From Liopterus haemorrhoidalis (taxonomy: Eukaryota; Arthropoda; Insecta; Coleoptera; Dytiscidae): a stretch of DNA of 64,000 nucleotides. Below, in pieces: positions 49,733-60,330 of the stretch (within the stretch, counting starts at the first letter, position 1; each line of letters starts with the position of its first letter). The DNA is taken from contig OZ020620.1 of assembly GCA_963971575.1 (NCBI GenBank), positions 42,384,924-42,448,923 of the forward strand, in the 5' to 3' direction. Below the pieces are notes generated by a model, which did no database searches, was not told where the DNA came from, and saw only the letters and a program-made list of their open reading frames with translations. Position numbers and translations under genes: made by a program.

Positions 49733-52700
49733 GACAAAATGTCGGTATAAGGGTTTTTTGGTCATACCTACAAAACCCTAAAAAATCGGTATTTTCTAAA
49801 AATTTCTTTTATTAAATAAGAATATTTGATCCTTCCATCAAATTAGTTAGTTGAAAGAGTTTTAGAAGCACTGTTTAAATTGTTTAATACTTTTTATAAC
49901 TCGGGGAATCCCCATCACGAAGTTAACACGTCATTACTTACTCATAACATTATCTTTTATAAAACAATAATTGATAATAAACAATTTTATTAACAACCAA
50001 GTCACCAATTTTTGTAAATACATATATGTGCGCATTTATTTGTGTACTTTAAAAAACTACAATTTCATAGATATAGAGAATTTATTAATAATAGTTAACA
50101 ATTTATTTCTTATCAATGTTTATCGTTAATATGTTATGTAGTTGAATTAAATTGTAAATTGTTTATTGCAACTATCGATACTAAGTTAGCATATAGCTAG
50201 TTTAAACAAACGATACTAAATAGAATTATTTTTATTCAAGTTGACTCAAATTTTTGTTCCTACGAAAGTAAATCATCGTTCGACAAACTTTTAAAAAACA
50301 ATCGTGATTTATGGGACAAATATTTATGATTATAAGGATGATCAGACGTCCCGGTTTCTCCAGATTTGTCCCGGGTTCTCGGGATATGTCCCGGTTTCTC
50401 CAGATTTGTCCCGGTTTCTCTAGATTTGTCACAACGTCACTGTCTATCTGTCTGTCTGTCTGTACAATACAATTACGACCAAACGGCTAAGCATAAAGTT
50501 GAAATTTGGCATCCTTGACAATTCTTTGACCCGCATATAGGAAAACTATAGAGTTCACAAAAACAACGGAAAAATATAAACAAATATGAATCTAACGAAA
50601 AAATCTACAAAATAAATATATTTTTTTTAAATTTTAAGTGGGGTTATCAATAGGGTTAATACATAGATAAACCAACAAAATTTCTGAAATATCAAATATT
50701 TTAAAAGAATTTTAGTATAGGTCAGTCGTTTAATCCAGCGGTTCTTAACCGGGAGTCCCGAAAAGACCTTAGGGGGCTCGAGACCATTACAAGGGGGTCG
50801 CGCCTCAAGTCACGCCTTGGGCGTTCGGTAACGAGCTGTTTTGAAGACGAAGTATCGATCACGTTTAGTGATTGAAAAGGAACTAAGAACAACGATATCT
50901 ACAATGTTACCACGGTTAGAGAAAATGTGTGCTGAAAAACAAGCCCAACCATCACATAACTAAAATATAATTATGTTTTATTAATTATGTATTCTAGTTT
51001 TTGTAAGGTTTGTTTTTCTTCCATTTAAAATTATTATTACTTATAATAAATATTTGATGTAATATGGTATATTATCTTGTAGCCCATTAAATAAATTACA
51101 ATATCAGGTGTGTATTTGCTAAATTAGATTGTTACGAAAATTGAGGGGGGCCCAACAATTTTTTCATAAAAAAGGGGGGCGGAGGTACAGAAATGTTGGA
51201 AACCACTGCCTTACGGGGTCCCGAAATTAAAAGAAAAAAAAATAATTTTTACCAGTTTTTAAAATTACAATCAACTTAATTATTAAACAATAAATTATTA
51301 AGAACATTTAAAATATTATTTCAAACATTTTCTTGGGGGGTCCAGAAAATATTTTAGGCTAGTTGAGGGGGTCCCGAGTATAAAACGGTTAAGAACCGCT
51401 GGTTTACTCAACGCAGTTGGTCATTTTGCGTCATAACTTCAATAACAAACTTAGTGGCGAAAAAATAACATTTTTTTTTTGTATGTGAATTATATACTAA
51501 TATTGCTCCTCACTCTTTTATTTTACTGAAACATACCGTTTGAAGTTATATTTAGTTTGTGTTCGATAGTCATTTTGAAGATTTACAAATTTTAAAAGTG
51601 TTTATTTAATATAGGGACATTTGATTTGGGTATCGCTAAATAAAACGATGTTTACAATTGACATTTTATAATACGCTCTGATGTGTTTTGATGCTTGTGT
51701 TCACATATCTAATTTATAGTAATTTTTAAAAAAGTTTTTTATTTATTTAGCAGTTTTGTGTTATATATATTTCCTTATAGATATCTTATAGATTTCCATT
51801 TGATATAGTGCATAGCTTTTCAGGTTAAATTCAACGTATTTCTATTTTCTTTTCTTTGATCATATTTTTTGGATCACATCAGCCCTTTTTAGGATTACTT
51901 AGCCTATTAGAATAGTTTATTTGTTTCTATTCTATTCTTATTCTTATATTTTCATTTCATTACAATACAAGTGACAGCGTACGAATATTATGGCGCGTCT
52001 ACATCGAGGCAACCTGGTAGCATGCGACATGTCGAACGGTCGCATGCTACCAATGTGCAGCGGTCTGATGGGAGCCGTGCGACATGTTACTCGTTCCCGT
52101 TGCTTGGCGGTAAACATGAAAGAGTTTTCGTGCGACAAGCTACCAGTTCTGAAAGCCACATATGTTCGCCATTTTGATATTTGATAGTTGTTATTATAGA
52201 AGTATTTGTTTTTTAAATTAACTAGTGTTGTAAGCGATGCTGTATTAACAAAAATTATTTAGCAACTTAAATTTATTTAAGATAAGTGAATAAATATAAG
52301 TTTTGATAAAATAGAGTATGAGAAATATTGATAAAAATAATTAAGTAAGGTTATGTTTTTGTTATGGAATTAAAATGTGTTATAAAATAATATAAATTAG
52401 CTTGATATTATTTATAGTTATAAAATGTAATAATATTTTTGCGATCCGCCATATTTATTCAGTAAACTGACAGATCTCGCAACAATAAACAGTAGCACGC
52501 TCCTAGTGTTGGTGTAGACACTAGCTTGTCAATGCGACATGGTCTGACGGTTTCGTCAGACTTGTCGTATGCTATCATGTTGCCTCAATGTAGACGCGCC
52601 ATTACATTCGTTAAATTGATGCTGTGTAGACGTACTAAATGTGACGTAACAAAAACATGTGACGTTTCCAGTGACGCAACTGCACTGATTCGTCGACTAC

Positions 52701-55700
52701 CCTATACACTTGTCTCGCAGCCTATAGACCCAGAAAATTATGAGAATTTCATTCAACTTTATTAATACGACTGCATATGGTCACCCTACGTTAAAGATAT
52801 TTAAACTGACGTCATAATCTTTATATATCGTCAGATCTGTACCATATGTTTACGTTAACAACTATTACTCAACACAAAAGTATTTAAAATTTGATCAAAA
52901 CAATTTACTTGTTAATCTTGAAATGCAATATCTATTTTCCAAACTATTTGCACCAAGATAAGAATTGATAACAATATTCATGGATTAAAATTAATTTCAA
53001 AGAATTTAACATCTGAACATTTAACATCAATAATTCTAACTGAACCAATGGCGTGAAACCTTATAGGCGTGGCTAAAATCTTACTTCGTACAACGGACAA
53101 TTGACCTTCATCGGACTTCTTTTAAAAAAATTTCGTATACCTCATAACTGTATTGTACAACACTAATACTTAAGTATTTATAATGTTCTTTTTTGTCTTC
53201 TTTTTTAAATATGAATAGTTCTCTTTGTACACCTTGAACTTCTTGCAATTCTAGTAAAAAATGAATAAAAAAAAAGAAGAAAGTAACAGAGTTTTTCAGT
53301 TCTTGTGTTCTAGCGTCCCCGAATTACCACGGATAATCAACGTCTTACTATATTAATTTATTTATTTTAATTTTAAAATTTGTTTACTTAGATTAAAATT
53401 TAATACAAATAAGTGATAATTAAACCTGACAAGTTTATATTATTGTAAAACGAATTGAATAAAAATAATTTTAAACGCATGCCAGAAACAAATGAAATTT
53501 TAATAGATTCATGAAAATATTTTTGAAATTAGAACAACACTGCAGAGGCCTTGGCTGATGTCATAGATCAATAAAAATAGAAAACAGGTTAAAAAAACAG
53601 ACAGGACTGAGATTTTAGTCCTTTAAACAAAAAAAAAGGGATTATTTTAAACACATATACAGGTGCCCCGTTTCAAACAAACACCCTGTTTGTTTGAAAC
53701 GGGGCACCCCGAAAATCTCCTTTATTTGTAAAGATACAAAAAATCTTCAGAATAAAAGTTAAACTAGACAAAAAGGCCCATCTAAAGGTTACTATAAGAA
53801 TTCTGAGGCACTTCCGGTTTCATCGGAAATGATGTCAACTTTTGATCTAGCATAGGGAATCGATAATTTTATATTTATTTCCTAAAAGTACATTTAATTA
53901 GCTTTACAATGACACCAAAAAATCATATTTTTATGTTAACCATTTCAAAATGGCGACCATTTATTTAAAAAATAATAATCAACATAAGTTTTACAAAGTT
54001 GAACGTAGCACCTAAAATTCGTATCCACGGATATGACTTTATCACTAATAATAATAGGGGAAAATTTTTAAGATCGCAGCGCCATATGCGGCAAAGGAAC
54101 ACAGCGCCATATGGAAGACTCGAAAGTGACATTAAACCGTTACTCGTGTATTTGTTTACATGGTGAAAATGAACACGAGTTGTATTTTACCTGTTTTCCG
54201 AGCTTTTTTTTTAATTTAAAGGTAATCTACGATTTACAAGATATGTAATAATATACTATTCTAAATAAATTTCAAGGAACTTTTTAGTTTTTCATTGTTT
54301 TTTTAATTCTTTTTGACTGTCTGTCAATATAATAACAACAAAAATATAGTAAATATATTAGTAAAAATTAATATCTCTGCCTGAAAAAGTAGAAGGGCCT
54401 TTTAATATATCAACTGATGATTTAGGCAAATTTTGGGTGGGATAAATGCTTTTTTTTCAGTCTTTTCTTGGACGTAAAAAATCACTTTCCATAAAATGCA
54501 ATGAGCAACCATGCATGCATGGGCTTGGATTTTTGCCCATTTTTAGTTTTTGGGTCCATATAATCCTACGATCCACTTTCTCTCTGCCTCCAAACGTCGT
54601 TTCAATAGATATTTTTTTCGATTTAGGTAAATTATGGAATGTTTAAGAAGGATTCTTCCTTATTCACGATTTACATGCGGTACACCACAAAATTGATGTT
54701 TTGTTTCCCATGATTCACAAAAATAAAACACAAACAACAAAAAAACACGTATTTCTCCATTGAATAAAACAAAACAATGTCACTTTCGTATATTCAGCAA
54801 ATTGCCATCAGATGTCAGGGCGCTTAGGAAGTTTCCCCTATATGGTGGAGTAGGGATATTTGACGTTTAGGTTTGTCTTTGTTCCCAGACGCCATATAAC
54901 CTCGCTACGCCACTGCCTGGTTCATTAAATATCAATAAACGTCTAAATATTTTTTATAGTTTCGTTTAAAAAAACTGTAAATCAACTTTAATTTCATTTA
55001 TAACATTTAAATAAAGTGAACATAAAACAAAACCGGTACAAGTGTTGGTTATGTACACTATAATTTGAGACAAATATAAAATCATTATGTATACTATAAT
55101 TTGGAACAGGGAGTAATTATCACCGCTTAATGATAGGGCCACATAGAGGCTACACTTTTTACTACGTATGCTATGTTTGCTATGCGTGGGAAAAATAATT
55201 CCCTTTACAGACAACGTATTGGGCCACACAGAACTACGTACGCTAAGTAGCTACATAGCGTACCCTGCTATCCTTACACTTATATTTTAATACAATTTAA
55301 TTATTCGATTTTGACTTAACAAGATTAGAAAAGGTGTCGGAAATCGGCGGTTCCAAAGCCGCATGAAGCTCTTAGTGTTAGGGAGGTAATTTTGGTATTA
55401 TTTAAGAAATAAAATTTCATAATTAAATTCAATATAATCATCTTAATTAGAGTAAAATATTAAAAATTTTAAATGATAAAAATAATCTCTTTCTACTGGA
55501 TAATGGCCTTAGTAGCCAAGTCCAAACATATTTAAAAAAAAAAAAATAAATAATCTATTTCTTAGAAAAGACACTTAAGTGCAGGCTTATTATTGTAACT
55601 TGAGACTTTTGTAAACTTAACATGAAAAGTGAATCATAAATTCTTAACAGATAACTAATGTCTCAAAAATATATGCTGACCATATGCATATAAATAATTC

Positions 55701-58700
55701 AACTTTGTCTGAAAAATAAATATTAATTTGGTTACTTATCTCAGTTATCTCACCAATAAATTGTGGTATAGCTCAGTCGCTAAAACAGCGCAATTCGTCA
55801 TTTTGCGTCATAACTTCAATGACAAACTTAGTGGCGAAAAAATAACTAAATCGATTTTTTTGCATGTGAATTATAGATTAATATTGCTCTTTACTCTTTT
55901 ATTTTACTAAAACATACCTTTTGAAATCATATTTAGTTCGTGTTCGATAATCATTTTGAAGATTTAAAATTTTAAAAGTGTTTATTTAATATAGGGATAT
56001 TTGTATTGGTATCCCTGAATAAAACGATGTTTACATTTGTCATTTAATAATACGTCTGGTGTGTTTTGATACTGACTTGTGCTCAAATATCTAACTTATA
56101 GTAATTTCTAAAAACCATTTTTAGTTAGTTTGTTGTTTATTTAGTAGTTTTGTGTTTAGTTATATATTTTCTTATAGATTTTCTTATTTGATTTTGTGTG
56201 TACTGCATAGTTTTTAGGTTATATTCAACTTATTTTTATTTTATTTTCTTTGATCATATTTTTGGATCACATCAGTCCTTTGTAGGACTATTTTGCTTAT
56301 TAGAATAGTTTATTTGTTACTATTCTGTTCTTATTCTTATATTTTCATTTCATTTCGATACAAGTGACAGCGTACAAATATAACATTCGTTAAATAGATG
56401 AATGTAAACGTATTAAACCTGACGTCACATTTTTTTGTGACGTTTCAAGTGACGCAACTGCACTGTTTCGCCGATTTCTCTATATGAGTTTTTTAATATG
56501 GACAGTTCAAGAGGGTGTGAAATGATATTTTACAGTTAGGTGATGTAGGCTTTTCAGGGTAGTTGTGTTTTAAGTAGAGTGCAGTTTAGACAGTCGTAAG
56601 TTGAAGACAATGTTTAAAACTTGGTTTTTAAGAATCATGGGATTAGGACGTATTTAGGAGAGTAGAGTTTGTTCATCATGAGTTAGAGACATTTAGAGAG
56701 TTCGGTCGCGTAACAAGTGTTCCGTATGAACGTTACTGTAGTGTCCAGCTAAAGATATGGAGAGACAAGATTCAGAAATATTAGAGAGACAATTGGTAGC
56801 TCGGAGATGTTATTGTGGATTGGCATGTCCAGCGTTAAAGAGTCTCTCGAGTGATAAGTGTTGTGACTGTGTGTCTCATTTGGTTTTAGCTATATCAACG
56901 TCGTTAATTTGTAAGTTAAGTGTAAATATTGTAAATATGAAATCCCGTAACGTAATTAAAGTAGGTTAGTTAAAATGTTGACTTTATTTGAACAACCTTT
57001 AACTCCTTCCAAGAAACATAGCAATTGTATCTGAATCTCAAAAAAAAATACTCAATATCTCTAAATAATACTCATTTGTAGAATTGGATTCTTTGTCAAT
57101 ACGAAAATAATTATAATATTGCTTAAGACAAATATTTAGATTGTAAAAAGCATGTAAAAAATAAGACTTACATATAGTTGAACTTGATTGGCATAGGAGA
57201 CAGATCCAGGTGGCCCTGGTGTTCCATTTGCATAAACGAATCTCTGTTGTCCGGGGGGAAATGTCGAAGGGTCATACATGGCAGTTTGAGGTGGCGTACT
57301 TCTAAATCCATTCTTAACACTTGCTACCGGAGGTATCGGTAGCCTATTCATTGGTTTCGCTTTAATCCTAGCCATTATCGGACGTCCTTGAAACTCTCGT
57401 ACCTCCTCACGTAGAAACCTATAAGCTCGTTGTGCATCTTCGTCTGATTCAAACGTAACATACCAAGAACTGTTGTGAGCAAATTCGCAAGATATTAATC
57501 TAGGACAATTTTCACCCGAAAATAAATTCTGAAAATAAAAATATATATTACTAGCTGAACTTCTCGTACTTCGTTTGGGATAAGCCTAATCTATAAAAAA
57601 TCCATAACCCTCCAGTATCTTTAATAAACATGTATTAAACAGAAAAGGTTATTTATTCTGAACCAATGTTTCTTAACCTTTATTCTACCGCGGACTGGTA
57701 AAGTCAAAGAATTTGTGCGACGCCAATATAAAAACATATTATAAATTAAATAACCATTATATGAGTACAAGCAGTGTACCCCTACTTCACTGATTATATA
57801 TATTTACCTGTTATAGTCACTCAAGATTTTTTTATATATTTTTTTGTAATAATATTGGTATTAAACTATAATATTTTATGATATAAATTGATTTTCAAAA
57901 TGTCAAAAATAACTCGCTCCCTGATGCACTTTTTTCTTAAAAAAAAAAACCACCCCTTAAGAGGTTAAATGAAAAAATTCATAGATCAAAAAATATGTTT
58001 TCTTATTTAGAACAATTTTATTGTCCTTCCGTTGGACCAATACTAAGAGAAATACTTCAAGTTTTTAGGTAGCGTCCTCTAGAAACCATCCCTTAACAAA
58101 AATTTTGAGTTGCCTATGTTCAAATCACAATCTTCTTCCAACATCATATCAAATTACTTTTAAAAAAATGTACAACCATTTTTGCGTAAATCTCGAACAG
58201 ATGGGCAGACAGACATATAGACAAAAAGATGAACAATTCATTTTTCTATAGATATCATCACCTGAAACGTGTGAATATGAAGTATGAGGACGAAAAAATA
58301 AAAAAGCATATATAGCATCTGATTTTATTTATGTAAATAATAAAGCGTGTAGTTAATTTGTAATAAATGAGTCATATATTATTATTGTGCAATCATGTAT
58401 ATTATATTAACTGTATTAGTTGAAAACACTCATTGAAACGTTTAAAAAAAGGATGAATAAATGACACTGGGTTTATGTTTAAAAATATTTATTGTATAGC
58501 GATTAGGTGGAACTAACCGGAATTTTCATTTTTGTAAGTTGTCATCAGCTATTTTTTTATAAATTGAAGTTTTTCCTGAACAGAATGATCAAAAGCTTCA
58601 ATCAATCGGTAAAAGTAACTAGTAACTAGAATTGAAAATCTAGTTCTGCCTAAACCAAAGGAACAGACTTAACTGTAATTATTTTGGTCATCTTCAGTAT

Positions 58701-59621
58701 TTATATTGTATTCTGAAGATAACAAACCAAAATACGTATTAATAAAGTATATTTTTCGAAATATATACAGTGTCAATAATGTATTTTGTAGTTTATTTAT
58801 CATTACGATTTAGTGATATTGTAAAATACTTACTTTAACGTCTTCCAAAGGCGTATTGTCTGGTATTTCCCTTAAGATTACAATACATCTTTTATGATTT
58901 GGTCGAACTTTAACTCCTTCCTCGTCCACTTGAACATTTGGTGATTCTCTTAAAACCTCAGTTATCAATTTGATATCTTTCGTAAGTTTTTTCACTTGGT
59001 TAAAATTAGCAACAGTCCAAATTGGTACATATTGATCATTGTCCATTTGTGATAACAAATATGTATCATTTGCCAAATTTTCTCTAGAAAATGAAAATGT
59101 AAAATAGAATAAACTTCAATTAGATGTAAGTGAGGGGTGCTATGACATTGATATTTTGTTGTTGCATAATTAGTAAAAAGGAAAAATGTTGGAGAAAAGT
59201 ATTATGTAAAAGTAACAAAACACACAGATAATCCAAATGAATACATTGCAAAACAGTTTAAGTAGATAAAGGAATGCAAATGCATCACAATATGGTAAAC
59301 ATATACATCAACTAATCAAAGTCAAATAATTGATATAAAGCAACAATGGGTAGTAAATAAACATGTACATTACCTAGAAAAGTAATATTCCAATTGAGAA
59401 GATAACATTTGTTTGAGTTGGTCAAGGGGTATGCTAGACGAGTCGGGTGGTACTTGGGAAGGAACTGGGCTGAGCCCCCCCAGTGGACTCATAAATGCCT
59501 CCGCCCCTTCTGTCGCGCCGTTGAGTGTGCTATAATCAGTCGTAGGCCCGACAGGGGCCCCCTGTTCAGGGGTGGTGGTGTACACCGCCCCTGATGGTAG
59601 CTTCCCGATGTCTCCATTCAT
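35819..59621 (-). CDS. larp4B: La-related protein 4/4B, complete, 9 coding exons
   Basis: LARP4-type proteins bind poly(A)-rich mRNA and poly(A)-binding protein in the cytoplasm and influence mRNA stability and translation. Coding exons: 59374-59621, 58834-59083, 57172-57528, 47540-47879, 46669-46908, 45120-45429, 43125-43389, 40256-40442, 35819-36015. Junctions are GT-AG and the 2394 nt sum is open from ATG to TAA (797 residues; vertebrate LARP4/4B about 725-740). The La motif spans about 69-145 ([32 protein letters not shown]). The RRM spans about 148-224 ([36 protein letters not shown]). A tyrosine/proline stretch follows (PYQHQFYPG), then the family's ASFPPLPG near 473-479, then a low-complexity tail with [14 protein letters not shown] and an Arg/Ser-rich C-terminus. 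Intron 4 is 9.3 kb and full of repeats. The ATG is the first in frame after the acceptor at 59633-59634; no stop was seen between it and the 5' exon. Whether it corresponds to LARP4 or 4B rests on insects having a single such gene. Confidence 0.93.
36205..37288 (+). mobile_element. TGTC-bearing element (family B), nested in family A
   Basis: Starts AGGGTTTTGTAGGTATGACC and ends near AAATACCTGCAAAACCCT plus a GTGTGAAAATTCACAC palindrome and CACATCAA. It contains a (TGTC)n run, CAAACGGCTAAACC, GAAATTTGGCATG, a tRNA B-box-like GTTCGAATCC at 36829, and long T runs. The family A copy at 61.7 kb lacks it and shows the T-rich empty site. Other copies: 48716-49779 (minus), fragments at 2034-2108, 17455-17719 and 50438-50650. 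Confidence 0.7.
37608..37845 (+). pseudogene. THAP zinc-finger exon, decayed (copy 1)
   Basis: Starts [20 protein letters not shown] and continues with C, matching the C-x(n)-C opening of THAP domains, then [15 protein letters not shown] with the conserved Pro. Stops and a frameshift follow, and [11 protein letters not shown] survives in a shifted frame. The distal C..HF part is lost. The related exon at 62039-62240 keeps VCEDHFN. Confidence 0.6.
38683..38719. repeat. Short hairpin
   Basis: CAAAGTTATT (38690-38699) and AATAACTTTG (38704-38713) are perfectly complementary around GTCT. AATTGT/ACAATT extends the stem past a one-base bulge. In LARP4B intron 9. Confidence 0.6.
39230..39560 (+). 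repeat. Interspersed repeat family F, copy 1, with TCCG/TCTG array
   Basis: Shares with 47041-47400 the order ACCGACCGCCA(A/G)CATATATA, GGAGGTATTGTGATCATA, AGCATGATGTCTGTCGGTCT, a TCCG/TCTG microsatellite, TACACGTGCAGA, AAATTCGGCTAAAAGGATTT and AAAAATCGGTTGACTAGAAA. Architecture is like family B but the sequence differs. Confidence 0.75.
41165..41290 (+). pseudogene. Transposase N-terminus (DUF4817-type HTH)
   Basis: Open frame [20 protein letters not shown] followed by [21 protein letters not shown] and a stop. The YSNEE..D.V...GEC...S.RAA..LY.ERYP pattern is that of the helix-turn-helix at the start of insect DDE transposases. Confidence 0.65.
41299..41747. mobile_element. PIF/Harbinger-like MITE nested in the DUF4817 element
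   Basis: Ends AGCGGGTTTTACACGATTCA and the inverse of AGTTGGTTTTACACAGTTCA; TTA duplications at 41296-41298 and 41748-41750. A related left end stands at about 48249. Confidence 0.8.
41763..41876 (+). pseudogene. Transposase C-terminus (same element)
   Basis: Reads [20 protein letters not shown], then RMRK, a TGA, and [11 protein letters not shown] before a stop. The ending ..C(V)..NGGHFEHL is characteristic of this transposase family; the TGA stands where relatives have Cys. Confidence 0.6.
43559..44770 (+). pseudogene. DUF4817/DDE transposase, decayed, with a nested element
   Basis: The N-terminal HTH is [20 protein letters not shown] followed by [20 protein letters not shown]. After the insertion at 43794-44060 come LLKSEKY-like sequence, [20 protein letters not shown] (first catalytic Asp in IDEA), then, with frameshifts, [32 protein letters not shown] (second Asp) and ARSPDLSP, the usual lead-in to the third acidic residue. 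Multiple stops and frameshifts. It is in LARP4B intron 7, opposite strand. Confidence 0.8.
43794..44060. mobile_element. TTGAGAA-ended element nested in the transposase pseudogene
   Basis: Ends TTGAGAATAAACATTACC and the inverse of TTGAGAACTGACAATAAC, with an internal GGAATAGGAT pair. GCTA precedes the left tip, as it does for the copies at 556 (minus) and 63102. It separates the HTH from the catalytic part of the host transposase. Confidence 0.6.
45996..46615. mobile_element. pogo/Tigger-like MITE next to LARP4B exon 6
   Basis: Ends CAGTCAGCGCTCGCTTAACG and the inverse of CAGTCATCGCTCACTTAACG; TA duplication at 45994-45995 and 46616-46617. Inside, GTCCGCAC(A/G)AACGTAC motifs form a second inverted pair. 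It stops 51 bp from the 3' end of LARP4B exon 6. Confidence 0.85.
47041..47400 (+). repeat. Interspersed repeat family F, copy 2
   Basis: Same ordered words as 39230-39560, plus a segment TTTCGAGATTTCGATGGATC absent from copy 1. Its TGTC/TCTA array is short. In LARP4B intron 5. Confidence 0.75.
49125..49203 (-). other. tRNA-like segment within family B
   Basis: On the minus strand it has an A-box-like TAGCTCAGTTGGT and, about 50 nt on, a B-box-like GAGTTCGAATCCT, with GCACT/AGTGC able to pair between them. The acceptor stem does not close and the central loop is too long, so it is a tRNA-derived remnant, not a tRNA gene. It could act as an internal Pol III promoter. Confidence 0.55.
49684..49732 (+). 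repeat. (GACA)n microsatellite
   Basis: About 12 uninterrupted GACA units within family B copy 2. The equivalent in copy 1 (36250-36275) is half as long. Confidence 0.95.
50340..50430. repeat. GTCCCGGTTTCTC minisatellite
   Basis: Four units of GTCCCGGTTTCTC(C/T)AGATTT-type sequence, one variant reading GGGTTCTCGGGATAT. Followed by a family B fragment (50438-50650). Confidence 0.75.
50736..51401. mobile_element. hAT-like element, 666 bp
   Basis: Ends CAGCGGTTCTTAACCG (left) and its exact inverse CGGTTAAGAACCGCTG (right); 8 bp flanks GTTTAATC (50728-50735) and GTTTACTC (51402-51409). An internal GTTGGAAACCACTG near 51195 is the end of another hAT-type element, so the interior is composite. 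Non-coding. Confidence 0.85.
51420..52700 (+). repeat. Interspersed repeat family C, copy 1 (interrupted)
   Basis: Matches 55797-56470 in order from TTTTGCGTCATAACTTCAAT through GTGTTTATTTAATATAGGGA and AAGTGACAGCGTAC to GTGACGCAACTGCACTG. A Harbinger-like MITE (51991-52601) interrupts it. No coding potential recognised. Confidence 0.8.
51991..52601. mobile_element. PIF/Harbinger-like MITE nested in family C
   Basis: Ends TGGCGCGTCTACATCGAGGC and the inverse of TGGCGCGTCTACATTGAGGC; TTA duplications at 51988-51990 and 52602-52604. The paralogous family C copy shows the uninterrupted site (ATATAACATTCG near 56380). Subterminal GCGACATG and GTCTGA words recur. 611 bp. Confidence 0.9.
53662..53708. 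repeat. Perfect hairpin, 22 bp arms
   Basis: The 22 bases at 53662-53683 (GGTGCCCCGTTTCAAACAAA and two more) are exactly complementary to 53687-53708, with a CCC loop. Its core GTTTCAAACAAACACCCTG is the outer end of the DUF4817 element at 42300, so two such ends appear fused head to head. Confidence 0.9.
53709..54056 (-). repeat. Right end of a DUF4817-type element, second copy
   Basis: On the minus strand it repeats 42000-42300: the AAATGGTCGCCATTTTGAAATGG region, TGTAAAGCT(A/G)ATT, ATTCCCTATGCTAGA, CTTATAGTAACC-like sequence and TCTAGTTTAACTTTTATTC. Only the non-coding end is present. Confidence 0.65.
54057..54838. mobile_element. TA-target inverted-repeat element, family E, copy 3
   Basis: Ends GGGGAAAATTTTTAAGATCG and the inverse of GGGGAAACTTCCTAAGCGCC; TA at 54055-54056 and 54839-54840. 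Longest copy (782 bp); it has no frame I recognise as a transposase. Confidence 0.8.
54841..55761. other. LARP4B intron 4 segment
   Basis: AT-rich. GGGCCACA(T/C)AGA words at 55136 and 55212 with CTACGTA(T/C)GCTA inside suggest another small element, whose ends were not resolved. No gene. Confidence 0.35.
55763..56470 (+). repeat. Interspersed repeat family C, copy 2, with a tRNA-like head
   Basis: Preceded at 55763-55796 by GTGGTATAGCTCAGTCGC, then TAAAACAGCG, which resembles the 5' half of a tRNA with a Pol III A box; the repeat body runs from 55797. This suggests a tRNA-headed SINE, but no poly(A) tail or flanking duplication was identified. It is the empty-site partner for the MITE at 51991. 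Confidence 0.55.
56471..57171. other. LARP4B intron 4, segment beside exon 4
   Basis: Unusually G/T-rich on the plus strand. The short frame at 56757-56969 ([12 protein letters not shown]...CCDC) has no recognised homologue. No other feature seen. Confidence 0.3.
58498..58675. mobile_element. Family D element, copy 3 (left end damaged)
   Basis: TTAGGTGGAACTA at the left and AATCTAGTTCTGCCTAAACC then AAGGAACAGAC at the right, with AATGATCAAAAGCTTCA inside as in the 20335 copy. In LARP4B intron 3. The outer left tip is lost. Confidence 0.65.
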
Positions 59622-60230
59622 GTACACGTAGCCTGAATACACAATTTCTGTCACTTTTAATTCTTATATTATTATATTCCTATATATATGTTGTGTTCTA
59701 ACCAGTAATTTTGATCATATCAACATTAAACTCTCAAATAATAAATAAAAAAAAAATGTACGTTAAAATATGTTCCAGAATATAGTAAATAACTACAAAT
59801 CGTTGTAAAATCAATCAGTTTAATGAAATTTGGGTTGTGGTATAGGAAACAATCACACAAAATTCGTAAGAAATATTTTCTGTATAGCAAAGGCAGTCCT
59901 GCCCACCAGCAAAATCGTAATTCGTGAAATGATATGATACCGAACTTATAATTAGTTATTCAATATTGACGTATCACTTTCATGTATTAATTACGAGCAT
60001 CTATAAATATGTCACTTCTAAATTTAATGGTGTATTAAAACTGCAATGTAATCCGGAAACCATGTGCCCAATCATTTTGCTTCCATAATTTTTGTAGTCG
60101 TCTTACGAAGCACAAGACACTATTACATATTGCACAGTAAAACATTAGACGAACATCACAATACCATCCGATAAATACAAATATTAAATCCAACGCACTG
60201 ATGATAAGAAGTTTAAATTTAAAATCTTAC

Positions 60231-60330
60231 CGATGGAATTACTTTGAGAAACAACACAATTTCTCACAGACACTTTTGCAAAATGGCCGACACAGGGCAC
60301 ATGCCATGAAAACTTGCATTCTGGGAGAAG
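60231..60330 (-). other. larp4B: Probable non-coding first exon of LARP4B
   Basis: A strong donor (CCATCG|GTAAGA, boundary 60231) follows a stretch without a usable in-frame ATG. Joining it to the acceptor at 59633-59634 gives a 5' leader ahead of the [14 protein letters not shown] start. The upstream limit and promoter could not be determined. Confidence 0.5.

Larger units (their letters stand above)
48716..49779 (-). mobile_element. TGTC-bearing element (family B), copy 2
   Basis: On the minus strand it starts AGGGTTTTGTAGGTATGACC at 49779 and ends with ATACCTGCAAAACCCAG and the GTGTGAA palindrome near 48716, parallel to 36205-37288. It carries (GACA)n at 49684-49732 and a tRNA-like segment at 49125-49203. 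No open frame. Confidence 0.75.

Noticed and set aside
49513..49750. Overlapping frames rich in CLSV or TDRQ repeats
   Set aside because: They are translations of the GACA/TGTC microsatellite, not proteins.
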